Notes: a model not told the origin generated them from the sequence alone. DNA of 57,848 nucleotides from Clostridiaceae bacterium (GCA_902362365.1 CABIVQ010000015.1:1-57848), one strand, 5' to 3'; counted from the stretch's first letter, positions 22,858 through 31,445 are shown. Numbers and translations are program-made.

Positions 22858-25329
22858 ATGTATAAATATTTAGAAATACTTAATGTATCAATTTTTCTTA
22901 CAAGTTTATATTTGGTATTTAGCAATTTGTTAGGAAATAAATATAAAAAAGCAATTATGAGGTCTATAATACTTATAACTATAATATCTTTAAAAATAAC
23001 ATTCATATTAAAACATGATAGTTATAATGAATTTATTTTTTTAAGAAACATAAGTGACTTGATGGTATTATTATTATTGATAGATATAGAAGTTAGTAAT
23101 GTAAATAAAAAAACAAAACAAATTATACTATCAATAAATTATATATTTGCGTTAGGGTCATTATTATTAGCTTTGGATGCAAAGTATATTCTATATAGTA
23201 CTATTATAGAGACTTATATACTAATGGCAAGTTTATATTTATTTTCTACATATTTATCTCATACTAAATTTAATATGAAGTATGTCCTTTATTTTATATA
23301 TTTTGGACAGATACTTGTAAATCTCATATTAGAAAATAATATATTACTTATAAATACAAATTTGATATTAGGATTAATATTTAGTATTTATATCTTAATA
23401 AAATTATTTAAAGAATATATAAAAAATACTTATAATAAGAATTTAGATATAACAAGTAAAGTCAATCGAAGTAATATAAATATGAAAATACATAGTGAAA
23501 AGTTAAATATGAAAAAAAGTACAAACAACGATATTAATGAAATAATAAATAAAAAAGAGAATTTACTAAATTTAATGTTAAAAGGTTTAAATAAAAGTAT
23601 GTTCTTAATAGATAATGAAGGATATATAATAAATGAAGATAGTAGTTTTTATGAAATGTGGCAAGAATATGTTGGCTATAAATATAATGTAAGGTTAGAT
23701 GTATTTTGTAAAAATAGCATAGAAGATTCTAATAGATTTTTAAACAATATAGAAAAAGCTAAACAAATATTCGAATGTATAGATGATGAAATACGAGATA
23801 GAAAAGGTCGGATTATTAACTGCAGATACTTACCTGTTAAATTAAATAATAATGATATAGGTATAATTTGTATAATGACAAATATAACTTCTAGAAAAAA
23901 CATAGAAGTGAGAATAAAAGATAATGACACTAAGTATAAAAAAATAGTCGACAACATGCCTTATTCAGTACTTGTCACGAATAAAGAAGATATTCTTTAT
24001 GATAACAAGAAGAATGAATATATAGATTTTAATAAAGAAGATATTAAGGAGATAATATTAGGGAAATATCCGAAAGGAGAACTTTATTACACTTATGACA
24101 ATGGTATAGATGTATGCCTAAATATTGATAAAACAGATTATAGAGAAGGTGAAGATGATAGAAGTTTAGTTGTTATAAAAGATATAACTAACTTTAAAAA
24201 CTTATTAAAAAATCTGGAATACAGTAAGAAAAAATATGAATCTTTAGTAAATACTATTCCAGAAGGGATATACGTATTAAATTTTGAAGATAAAAATCTT
24301 CAGTATGCAAATGAGGCATTCTTAAGTATGGTTGGTACTAATGACATTCATAGTATAGATATAGATAAGATAAATAAAAATATTATTGTTACATCAGGTA
24401 ATATAAATGATAATGTTAAATATAAAAGAGATACTCTATTAAATAAGTATGGTGAAGAAATAAATATAGAATATGGTGGCATGCTTTTAAATATAAATAA
24501 AAAAATAAAGATGATTGGTATAGTTAGAGATATTACAGAGCAGGTAAAAACAGAGCTGATAGAACGAGAGATAGAAGAAAAAGAAAAGTTAAATCAATCA
24601 AAGACTGAATTTTTTATAAATATGTCACATGAATTAAAAACTCCTTTAAATTTAATTCACTCAAGCAATCAGCTTGTTGAAGTAGTATATAAGAATGAAT
24701 TAGAAAGAACAAATAATATAGAGCTTTTAAACACTGTAGAAGTTGTAAAAAAACATGTAAACATGCTTATGGGGTTAATAGATAATATAATAGATCTTGC
24801 GAAATTACAGTCGGATTTTCATGAAGTTAAAAGAGATTATTATAACATAGTGGATATATCAGAAGATATAGTTACTGAATTCAGCAATTGTGCAAATGAA
24901 GTTAACATAATTTTTGATACAGATGAAGAAGAAAAAATAGTTAATATTGACCCTGATGATATAGAAAAGGTTATATTAATTTTATTGTCTATAGTTGTTA
25001 GATATTCAATTAAGAATAGTGATATTTATTTTGATTTAGGTAGCAGAAATGATTTTATAACTATGACTATAAAAAATGTTGGTGGATATAATTATGATAA
25101 GTATATAAATGATAATGAAAGAAAAGTTCTTGATATGGGGATTACATTAGCTAAGCTAGTAGTAGAATTATATGAAGGAAAATTAACAATAAAGACAAGT
25201 GCTGCTAATAATATAGAAATAACAGTCGAGATAAAAACTGATTACAAGATTAAGATGTATAAGAAAAGAATTAAGAATAAACAAGAGGATTTTGTTTCCT
25301 CAGAGTATAGGAAAATGTGTAGTTTTTAA
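22858..25329 (+). CDS. membrane PAS histidine kinase with intact His but degenerate ATP-binding domain
   Basis: The gene lies 33 bases after the previous kinase and its ATG follows AGAGGGG. The 823-residue protein has the same layout: about six membrane helices (about 1-190), three PAS-like domains (about 235-350, 356-448, 460-565), a HisKA domain and a C-terminal HATPase-like domain. The H-box is textbook (NMSHELKTPLN, His591). The ATPase region aligns with that of its neighbour, but the N-box Asn is Ile712 (LLSIVVRYS), the G1 Asp is Asn740 (KNVGGY), and the GxGxGL lid is DMGITL. ATP binding is therefore unlikely. With the upstream protein it forms one complete set of kinase residues split over two chains. 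The phosphoryl target is unknown; Spo0A is a candidate because clostridial Spo0A kinases are orphans. Confidence 0.9.
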   Translation: MYKYLEILNVSIFLTSLYLVFSNLLGNKYKKAIMRSIILITIISLKITFILKHDSYNEFIFLRNISDLMVLLLLIDIEVSNVNKKTKQIILSINYIFALGSLLLALDAKYILYSTIIETYILMASLYLFSTYLSHTKFNMKYVLYFIYFGQILVNLILENNILLINTNLILGLIFSIYILIKLFKEYIKNTYNKNLDITSKVNRSNINMKIHSEKLNMKKSTNNDINEIINKKENLLNLMLKGLNKSMFLIDNEGYIINEDSSFYEMWQEYVGYKYNVRLDVFCKNSIEDSNRFLNNIEKAKQIFECIDDEIRDRKGRIINCRYLPVKLNNNDIGIICIMTNITSRKNIEVRIKDNDTKYKKIVDNMPYSVLVTNKEDILYDNKKNEYIDFNKEDIKEIILGKYPKGELYYTYDNGIDVCLNIDKTDYREGEDDRSLVVIKDITNFKNLLKNLEYSKKKYESLVNTIPEGIYVLNFEDKNLQYANEAFLSMVGTNDIHSIDIDKINKNIIVTSGNINDNVKYKRDTLLNKYGEEINIEYGGMLLNINKKIKMIGIVRDITEQVKTELIEREIEEKEKLNQSKTEFFINMSHELKTPLNLIHSSNQLVEVVYKNELERTNNIELLNTVEVVKKHVNMLMGLIDNIIDLAKLQSDFHEVKRDYYNIVDISEDIVTEFSNCANEVNIIFDTDEEEKIVNIDPDDIEKVILILLSIVVRYSIKNSDIYFDLGSRNDFITMTIKNVGGYNYDKYINDNERKVLDMGITLAKLVVELYEGKLTIKTSAANNIEITVEIKTDYKIKMYKKRIKNKQEDFVSSEYRKMCSF

Positions 25330-25341
25330 TTTGCTAAAATA

Positions 25342-25350
25342 TGGTATAAT
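25342..25350 (+). promoter_or_regulatory. extended -10 element upstream of aroE
   Basis: TGGTATAAT is a perfect extended -10 (TGnTATAAT), 41 bases before the aroE start. No convincing -35 is seen. Confidence 0.5.
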
Positions 25351-25390
25351 TTAAAACTAAATTGATAATAAATTATAGGTAGGAGATAGT

Positions 25391-26245
25391 ATGAAAATAA
25401 ATTCTAAGACTAAAACAGTTTGCTTATTAGGTCATCCAATAGAGCAAAGCTTTTCACCGAATATACATAATTATTTATTTGCAAAGCATAATAAAAATTA
25501 CACTTATATGTGTTTTGATGTGAATCCTAGTGATTTGAAAGAAGCGATACAAGGTTTAAAAGCATTAAACGTATTTGGATGTAATGTAACTATACCTCAT
25601 AAGGTAGAGGTCATTAAATATCTAGATAAAATTGATAAAAATGCAAAATTAATCGGGGCTGTTAATACAATAAAAAATGAAGGAGGTATTCTAAAAGGAT
25701 ATAACACGGACGGAAAGGGATTTGTAAAATCTATTTTAGATAAAGGATATGAGCTAAAAGGGAAAAAAGTAATGATTATAGGTGCAGGTGGTGCGTGTAG
25801 AAGTATTGCAGTGGAACTTGCATCGAACAATGTTGAATTGATAGAAATAAGAAATCGTAGTGAAGAAAAAGCTAATAATATAACATCAATTTTAAATGAA
25901 CATTTTGATATAAAGGCACAATATTCTACTAAAAAAATAGAAACATCTGATCTGGATTCTATAGATATATTAATAAATACAACACCAATTGGAATGGGAA
26001 CAAGTGAATGTCCTATAGATGAAAGTATAATTCCAAATAAAAAACTATTAGTATGCGACATAGTTTATAAGCCTCATGATACTAATTTTATTAAATGGGG
26101 ATGTAAAAATAGATTAGATACTATCTATGGTATAGATATGTTGATAAATCAAGGATTAGAGGCATTTTATATATGGACTGATATAAATCCTACGAAAGAA
26201 GATCAAAAAGCTATAAAGAAATTTTACCTAGATAGTATAAAGTAA
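25391..26245 (+). CDS. aroE: shikimate dehydrogenase
   Basis: This reduces 3-dehydroshikimate to shikimate with NADPH in aromatic amino-acid synthesis. The 284-residue protein shows the substrate site (GHPIEQSFSPNIHN, NVTIPHK with the catalytic Lys, GAVNTI, GYNTDGKG with the catalytic Asp) and the Rossmann motif GAGGACRSI. The C-terminal GIDMLINQGLEAF closes the substrate site. It opens a run with four pilin-like genes, aroK and aroQ, so three shikimate-pathway genes flank a pilin cluster. Confidence 0.96.
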   Translation: MKINSKTKTVCLLGHPIEQSFSPNIHNYLFAKHNKNYTYMCFDVNPSDLKEAIQGLKALNVFGCNVTIPHKVEVIKYLDKIDKNAKLIGAVNTIKNEGGILKGYNTDGKGFVKSILDKGYELKGKKVMIIGAGGACRSIAVELASNNVELIEIRNRSEEKANNITSILNEHFDIKAQYSTKKIETSDLDSIDILINTTPIGMGTSECPIDESIIPNKKLLVCDIVYKPHDTNFIKWGCKNRLDTIYGIDMLINQGLEAFYIWTDINPTKEDQKAIKKFYLDSIK

Positions 26246-26266
26246 AAATTACTATGAAAGGTTTGA

Positions 26267-26644
26267 ATTAAAATTAAACAAATTTTAAAAGATAAAAAAG
26301 ACGGATTTGCATTAATTGAATGCATTATTAGTTTATCTATTATGATGTTGGCAGTATATATTATAGGGATAACTTTACAAAGTAGCAGTAAATTTACAAT
26401 AAATAATAAAACTAATATAGAGATGTTAAATATTGCAGAAACGTATATAAGTGATAAAAGAAACTTAATAAAGTATTCTGATAATGAAAATTTTAATTGT
26501 TATGAGGAGAAGCAATTCGGGAAGTACAAGATAGTATCTAAAGTAATTAAAAATGAAGATTATTATCAGTGTTATAAGATCAATGTAGTAGTAAGTATAC
26601 AGAATAAAGATGTAGAGGTTAATACTTATGTTACAAAACAATAA
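26267..26644 (+). CDS. type IV pilin-like protein with no standard start codon
   Basis: The open frame contains a classic prepilin signal, KKDG then FALIECIISLSIMM, with cleavage expected after Gly and Glu at +5. It then has a short soluble domain, about 126 residues in all. No ATG, GTG or TTG occurs in frame between the stop at 26264 and the ATG at 26342, which lies inside the hydrophobic helix. GAAAGG (26256-26261) would place initiation at an ATT (26267 or 26273). Alternatively, a one-base insertion has separated the frame from the ATG at 26254 or TTG at 26263. Its stop overlaps the next gene by 17 bases. It is likely a minor pilin; assembly genes are not in the window. Confidence 0.65.
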   Translation: MKIKQILKDKKDGFALIECIISLSIMMLAVYIIGITLQSSSKFTINNKTNIEMLNIAETYISDKRNLIKYSDNENFNCYEEKQFGKYKIVSKVIKNEDYYQCYKINVVVSIQNKDVEVNTYVTKQ

Positions 26645-27323
26645 AGGATCAATAATGATTGTTACTCTAATAATATTCTCTATAATAAGTACGATATGTA
26701 TAACTTGTATAAGTTTAACTTATAGTAATATCAACATTGCTAGTTTAGAATTGAAAAATTTACAACTGAAAGAAAATGCATTAGGTGCAGTAGAAATAGT
26801 TTATGGAAATATAAAGAATGAAATTGATAATGCTATTGATAGTTGTAGTAATTCTCAAGAGTATATTAGCTATATTAAAAGAGATAACTACAAAAGTTTT
26901 ATATTGAACTGTAAAGATATCTCAAAAAGTGATTTAGATAATACTACGGTAGAATTAACTAATAAAACTCCATTTGGAGAGGTTAAGAATTTTGAATTTG
27001 AAATGAAGGTTTTTGCTAAAGAAAATAATTATAAAAAACAAGTTAAAGTAAATATAAGAATAAAAAATCCGTGGAATGAAATAAGTACACTTCAAGAAGA
27101 TGAAAGTATAGAAGATATAGACACAGAAGAAGTAATTACAAAAATTAATATAGAAAACAATGAATTTAATAATATAAATGAAATAGATATAGATGAAATT
27201 TATGAAGATGAAGAAGATGATACGGATAGTATAAATGGTGATATCAAAACTGATTTAGAAGATATAAAGGAAGTTTTTAAAAAGTATAAACTAATAACTA
27301 TATATAATTACGAGGAAATATAA
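26628..27323 (+). CDS. PilX/GspK-like minor pilin
   Basis: The 231-residue protein has a short basic leader, MLQNNKG, followed by SIMIVTLIIFSIIST and further hydrophobic residues. This is a prepilin-like N-terminus with Gly at -1 but no Glu at +5, as found in PilX/GspK-type minor pilins that sit at the pilus tip. The rest is hydrophilic, with an acidic Asp/Glu-rich stretch near the C-terminus (about 155-210). It overlaps the previous gene, implying translational coupling, and ends two bases before the next ATG. The assignment rests on the N-terminus and the neighbours. Confidence 0.65.
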   Translation: MLQNNKGSIMIVTLIIFSIISTICITCISLTYSNINIASLELKNLQLKENALGAVEIVYGNIKNEIDNAIDSCSNSQEYISYIKRDNYKSFILNCKDISKSDLDNTTVELTNKTPFGEVKNFEFEMKVFAKENNYKKQVKVNIRIKNPWNEISTLQEDESIEDIDTEEVITKINIENNEFNNINEIDIDEIYEDEEDDTDSINGDIKTDLEDIKEVFKKYKLITIYNYEEI

Positions 27324-27324
27324 T

Positions 27325-27764
27325 ATGAAAAGAGATGGCGTGTAACTTTAATAGAATTGGTAGTAACAATTGGCGTTATTGTTTTGATTTGTAGCATGTG
27401 TATACCTAAATTTAATTCATATAATTATGAAGTTAATTCTTTTGCTAAGCAACTGTGTAGTGATATAAGATATGTTAAATCAAACAATATGCTGGGAAAC
27501 TTAAATTCATTTGTACTTATGACCAAGGAAAATGGTCGAAAGGGATACATACTAGTGGATAAAGGTATCCAAGTAAAAGATGTATACTTACCTAATAATG
27601 TAGATATTACATATCCAAATAAAAAGATATATTTTAGGAATGATGGTACTCCGAATCCTACTGGATCGACTATTAAGATTTTTAATGACAAAATAAGTAA
27701 AGAGATAACGATAGTTCCGGTTAGTGGTAGGGTTCTTTTTAAGGAAGATCAATATGAAAAATAA
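27325..27764 (+). pseudogene. frameshifted type IV pilin-like gene
   Basis: A well-placed GAGG precedes the ATG at 27325, which reads MKRDGV and then hits TAA at 27343. From 27342 another frame reads VTLIELVVTIGVIVLI and stays open to 27764 (about 140 residues). Removing two bases from GTGT at 27340-27343 gives MKRDG-VTLIEL, a perfect prepilin leader with Gly at -1 and Glu at +5. No start codon exists in the open frame before 27357, which lies within the helix. The gene is therefore broken by a 2-base insertion, unless this is a sequencing error or recoding occurs. It overlaps the next pilin-like gene by 11 bases. Confidence 0.7.
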
Positions 27765-28311
27765 AGGTGGTTATTTACTTCTAGAAAGCATAATATCATT
27801 ATCTATAATCTTAACATTGTCATTAGTATTATATTCTTTATTAATACTATGTATAAATACTAAAAGCTCAATAGAAGATAAAATAGAAGTTCAGCAACAA
27901 GGATTAGAAATGAGTAAAAGTATAAAATCTTTAATCGAGAAATCAAAAGGAATAATAGATATTGAGTTTGACAATACAGATAACATAAATGAAGAAGGAG
28001 TAAATTTCAAGAGTGCAATATCAGTGAAGTGTAGATATAGTAACGAAGATGATGTAAATTATTCTAATAATAAAAATAAAGAAATTAGTTTAAAAAAAGG
28101 ATCAAATAAGTTATTTATAAATACTCTTAACTTAAATAATCAAAGCGAAGTTGGAGGGTATGAAATAGGTGACTATGTAGAAAAAATGTATGTATCAAAA
28201 GATGAAAATGACAAATTTATTAGCATGAAACTAAAGTTACAAAAAAATAAAGAAATCTATGAAACTAAATTTAAAGTATATATAAGAAATTTTGAGGGGG
28301 AATTTAGGTGA
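27754..28311 (+). CDS. type IV pilin-like protein
   Basis: Start is the ATG at 27754 after AAGGAAGA; it lies within the end of the preceding frame. The prepilin leader MKNKGG is followed by YLLLESIISLSIILTLS, with Gly at -1 and Glu at +5, then a long hydrophobic helix and a soluble domain (185 residues in total). PilW/GspJ-like minor pilin is the most likely type. It is the fourth in the cluster and overlaps aroK by four bases (GTGA), so pilin and aroK translation are linked. Confidence 0.75.
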   Translation: MKNKGGYLLLESIISLSIILTLSLVLYSLLILCINTKSSIEDKIEVQQQGLEMSKSIKSLIEKSKGIIDIEFDNTDNINEEGVNFKSAISVKCRYSNEDDVNYSNNKNKEISLKKGSNKLFINTLNLNNQSEVGGYEIGDYVEKMYVSKDENDKFISMKLKLQKNKEIYETKFKVYIRNFEGEFR

Positions 28312-28814
28312 AAATTATATTAATAGGACTTATGGGTGCAGGAAAAACTACAATAGGTAAAGAACTTTCAAATAAATTAAATTTAAGGTTTATAGATATG
28401 GATGATGAGATAGAAAAGCAATCTAAAATGAGTATAGTAGATATATTTGAAAAATATGGAGAAAATAGATTTAGAGAAATAGAATCAAAACTTTTAGAAA
28501 AAATAGCTTTAGAAGATGATATTATTATTTCTACAGGTGGTGGAATAATAAAAGTAGATGATAATCGTAAATTATTAAAGAAACAAGATAATGTAGTATT
28601 TTTAAATGGAAGTATAGACACTTTAGTAAAGAATGTATCTAATGATATATATAAAAGACCTCTATTAAAAGATAGTACGGATTTATATATAAAAATAGAA
28701 GAACTTTTAAAAGAAAGATATGAAAAATATAAAGAATCTTCTAATATAATCATAGATATAAATAATAAAAATATAAATGAAGTGGTAAGTCAAATACTTG
28801 TTTATATCAGATAA
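28308..28814 (+). CDS. aroK: shikimate kinase
   Basis: This phosphorylates shikimate at the 3-hydroxyl using ATP. The 168-residue protein has Walker A GLMGAGKTT and the shikimate-binding DMDDEIEK. It also has the Arg and Glu of RFREIESK, STGGGII, and the lid Arg in KRPLLK. The GTG start overlaps the upstream stop codon. The sequence is complete and typical. Confidence 0.96.
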   Translation: MKIILIGLMGAGKTTIGKELSNKLNLRFIDMDDEIEKQSKMSIVDIFEKYGENRFREIESKLLEKIALEDDIIISTGGGIIKVDDNRKLLKKQDNVVFLNGSIDTLVKNVSNDIYKRPLLKDSTDLYIKIEELLKERYEKYKESSNIIIDINNKNINEVVSQILVYIR

Positions 28815-28869
28815 TTTATGATATTATTATATAGTATTAAATTTGTAATCTAAAAGTTAGGGGGCATAA

Positions 28870-29298
28870 ATGAAAATCATAGTAATAAATGGACCGAACC
28901 TAGATATGTTAGGAAAAAGAGAGCCTACAGTCTATGGTAATAATACCTTAGAAGATTTAGAAAACTACATTAGAAATGAATTTAAAGAAAAAATAGATGT
29001 GGAATTTTTTCAAAGTAATTATGAAGGTGCTATAATAGATATGCTTCATAGAGCAAATGATGAATTTGACGGTGTAGTTATTAATCCAGGGGCTTTTACA
29101 CATTATAGCTATGCAATTCATGATGCTATAAAATCTATAAAAACTAAGGTAGTTGAAGTACATATATCTAATGTTCATCAAAGAGAAGAATTTAGACAAA
29201 AAAGTGTTACAGCAGCAGCTTGTATAGGCCAGATATCTGGACTTGGATTTTATGGGTATATTTTAGGAATAAATGCTATTCTTAATATAAATAGATAA
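28870..29298 (+). CDS. aroQ: type II 3-dehydroquinate dehydratase
   Basis: This dehydrates 3-dehydroquinate in the shikimate pathway and works as a dodecamer. The 142-residue protein has NGPNLDMLGKREPTVYG, with the catalytic lid Arg and Tyr. INPGAFTHYSYAIHDAI contains the conserved Asn, Thr and His residues. It also has EVHISNVHQREEFR. AroE, AroK and AroQ catalyse three separate steps of the pathway. The RBS is a run of five G ahead of the ATG. Confidence 0.96.
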   Translation: MKIIVINGPNLDMLGKREPTVYGNNTLEDLENYIRNEFKEKIDVEFFQSNYEGAIIDMLHRANDEFDGVVINPGAFTHYSYAIHDAIKSIKTKVVEVHISNVHQREEFRQKSVTAAACIGQISGLGFYGYILGINAILNINR

Positions 29299-29325
29299 AT
29301 ATTACATAATATATACTAATATAAC

Positions 29326-29353
29326 TTGACAAGATTACAATAGAATATATAAT
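29326..29353 (+). promoter_or_regulatory. sigma-A promoter of efp
   Basis: TTGACA (29326-29331), 16 bases, TATAAT (29348-29353): a consensus promoter. It leaves a long untranslated leader of about 150 bases before efp. Confidence 0.75.
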
Positions 29354-29365
29354 TGAAAAAGGTAA

Positions 29366-29466
29366 GGTGATTATAATATAAGTAAAGGTTTTTATAGAAG
29401 TATTTAACTAAGATGAAAATAAAAATTTTGCTTATAATAATAGATAAATAAAGTCTAAGTATCACC
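29366..29466 (+). promoter_or_regulatory. possible structured leader of efp
   Basis: GGTGAT (29366-29371) can pair with ATCACC (29461-29466). Inside this, the segment 29370-29382 (ending TATAAG) can pair with 29431-29441 (beginning CTTATA). The whole leader would fold into one branched element ending about 45 bases before the efp start. No known riboswitch class is recognised. The sequence is AT-rich, so the inner helix is weak evidence. Confidence 0.35.
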
Positions 29467-29510
29467 AAAATATATTCAGATAATAAATTTATTTTTATGG
29501 AGGAACAGAA

Positions 29511-30068
29511 ATGGTATCAGCAAGTGATTTTAGAAAAGGTGTAACTTTCGAAAAAGATGGTCAACCATGTTTAATAGTAGATTTCCAACACGTTAAGCCA
29601 GGTAAAGGTGCAGCTTTCGTAAGAACTAAATACAGAAACTTAAAAACAGGGGCAATAAGAGAAGAAGCTTTCAACCCAAGTGATAAATTCCCTAAAGCTC
29701 ATATAGAAACAAGACAAATGCAATACTTATACAATGATGGAGAGTTATACTACTTCATGGATGAAGAAACATATGACCAAATACCATTAAACTATGTACA
29801 AGTTGAAGACGCTATAAAGTTCTTAAAAGAAAATGAAGTAGCTACAATAAGATTCTATCAAGGTCAAGCTTTCCAAGTTGAAGCTCCAAACTTTGCAGAA
29901 TTAGAAGTTGTAGAAACTGAGCCAGGAATAAAAGGAGATACTGCAAGTAACGTAACTAAAGCAGCTACAGTAGAAACAGGTGCAGTTGTTCAAGTTCCTT
30001 TATTCATAAACCAAGGAGATAAAATAAAGATAGATACAAGAACTGGAGAATATTTATCAAGAGTTTAA
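29511..30068 (+). CDS. efp: translation elongation factor P
   Basis: EF-P binds between the P and E sites and rescues ribosomes stalled at proline runs. The 185-residue protein has the three beta-barrel domains. The domain I loop is [15 protein letters not shown], with the Lys that is modified in many bacteria. The C-terminal signature [25 protein letters not shown] is clear. The gene has its own promoter and a long leader. Codon use is more biased than in the neighbours (e.g. TTC, AAC, CCA), as expected for a highly expressed gene. Confidence 0.98.
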   Translation: MVSASDFRKGVTFEKDGQPCLIVDFQHVKPGKGAAFVRTKYRNLKTGAIREEAFNPSDKFPKAHIETRQMQYLYNDGELYYFMDEETYDQIPLNYVQVEDAIKFLKENEVATIRFYQGQAFQVEAPNFAELEVVETEPGIKGDTASNVTKAATVETGAVVQVPLFINQGDKIKIDTRTGEYLSRV

Positions 30069-30082
30069 TTATTTATGTATAT

Positions 30083-30124
30083 AAAAGCTTATATATCTTA
30101 ATAATAAAGATATATGAGCTTTTA
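30083..30124 (+). terminator. weak terminator-like hairpin after efp
   Basis: AAAAGCT at the left end pairs with AGCTTTT at the right, and ATATATCTT pairs with AAGATATAT inside, with one mismatch. Only a short T-run (TTTTAAT) follows, so read-through into the next gene is likely. Confidence 0.5.
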
Positions 30125-30152
30125 ATATATGTAAAGAAAGAGAGGGGTATCC

Positions 30153-30593
30153 ATGAAATACTTATATGAAGAAGTTGCATACCTAAAAGGGCTTGCAGAA
30201 GGATTAGAAATAAGTAAGGAAACAAAAGAAGGGAAAGTAATACATAAAATTGTAGAGGTTTTAGAAAGTTTTGCTGATGCCATAGTAGACTTAGAAGAAG
30301 AACAAGCTGATCTTATAGAGTATGTAGAGTCTATAGATGAAGATTTAGCTGATATGGAAGAAGATATTTACGAAGATGAAGATGAAGACAGTGATGAAGA
30401 CTCTGATTTTAGCTATGTTGAAATGGAATGTCCTAACTGTGGAGATTTAGTAGATATTGATGAAGACTTATTATACAATGATGAAATTGATGTTATTTGT
30501 CCTAATTGTCAAGCTATAATACTATCTTCTGATGATGAGGATAATAGTTATATAGAATGCACAGAAGTTTGTGATTGTGATGATGACTTATAA
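30153..30593 (+). CDS. CD1247-like acidic protein with zinc ribbon
   Basis: A 146-residue protein of unknown function, resembling the family named after C. difficile CD1247. The N-terminal helical part (about 1-75) leads into a very acidic linker (EDEDEDSDEDSD). A zinc ribbon follows with paired cysteines, CPNCGDLVDIDEDLLYN then CPNCQ. The tail carries three more cysteines (ECTEVCDCD). It lies between efp and rnc with its own terminator. I do not propose a function beyond likely zinc binding. Confidence 0.75.
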   Translation: MKYLYEEVAYLKGLAEGLEISKETKEGKVIHKIVEVLESFADAIVDLEEEQADLIEYVESIDEDLADMEEDIYEDEDEDSDEDSDFSYVEMECPNCGDLVDIDEDLLYNDEIDVICPNCQAIILSSDDEDNSYIECTEVCDCDDDL

Positions 30594-30621
30594 ACATTTA
30601 TAAAATGTATTGATTTTAATT

Positions 30622-30654
30622 ACCTATGAGGCTTATATAGTTTCATAGGTTTTT
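30622..30654 (+). terminator. terminator after the CD1247-like gene
   Basis: An 8-bp perfect stem (30622-30629 with 30643-30650) is followed by a run of T. Confidence 0.75.
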
Positions 30655-30743
30655 GTGTATTCATGAAAGAAATTTTAGTTTTGCAATAGTTTAAAAAAAA
30701 TAGTACACTATAATCTAGAGATAATAAACTCGGAGGTCGTATT

Positions 30744-31445
30744 ATGAGAATAAGTAAAAGAATATTAGATAATATATACAAATTTGAAGAAACTATAGAT
30801 TATAAATTTAATAATAAAGAATATATACTTGAGGCTCTTACACATAGTTCATATTCTAATGAAAATAAAAGATACAATTTTAATGAAAGATTAGAGTTTT
30901 TAGGAGATTCTGTCTTAAGTATAGTAGTTAGTGATTACTTATTTAAAAATGAAAAAGATTTGCCTGAAGGAGAACTTACTAAACTAAGAGCGAGTATAGT
31001 TTGTGAAGAGTCTCTAAGTGAAGTAGCAAACCAAATAAAGTTAGGAGACTTTATGTTACTTGGTAAAGGTGAAGAAGCAACAGGTGGTAGGGAGAGAATA
31101 TCTATACTTGCTGATGCTTTTGAAGCTGTTATAGCAGCAATTTATTTAGATGGTTCTATAGAAGATGCAAGAAACTTTATACTAAATAATATGAAGTCTA
31201 TAATATCTGATGCAAGAAGAGGAAAGATATTCAGAGACTATAAAACTCACCTACAAGAAGTTTTACAAGGTAAGGGAGAAAGTAATATATGGTATAAATT
31301 AATAGATGAAAAAGGACCGGATCATAATAAAAGATTTATCATGGAAGTTGGAACAAATAATGATGTTTTAGGAATCGGAGAAGGTAAAAGTAAGAAAGAA
31401 GCAGAACAATTAGCAGCTAGGGTAGCATTAGATAAAATATTATAA
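30744..31445 (+). CDS. rnc: ribonuclease III
   Basis: This cuts double-stranded RNA, including rRNA precursors. The 233-residue protein has the catalytic signature NERLEFLGDSVL, the second acidic site in LADAFEAVIAAIYLDG, and a C-terminal double-stranded RNA-binding domain ending GKSKKEAEQLAARVALDKIL. The order rnc, radical SAM gene, smc, ftsY follows. The spacer after it holds a hairpin around 31480-31503 (TTATCCCT with AGGGATAA) lacking a T-run. Confidence 0.97.
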   Translation: MRISKRILDNIYKFEETIDYKFNNKEYILEALTHSSYSNENKRYNFNERLEFLGDSVLSIVVSDYLFKNEKDLPEGELTKLRASIVCEESLSEVANQIKLGDFMLLGKGEEATGGRERISILADAFEAVIAAIYLDGSIEDARNFILNNMKSIISDARRGKIFRDYKTHLQEVLQGKGESNIWYKLIDEKGPDHNKRFIMEVGTNNDVLGIGEGKSKKEAEQLAARVALDKIL

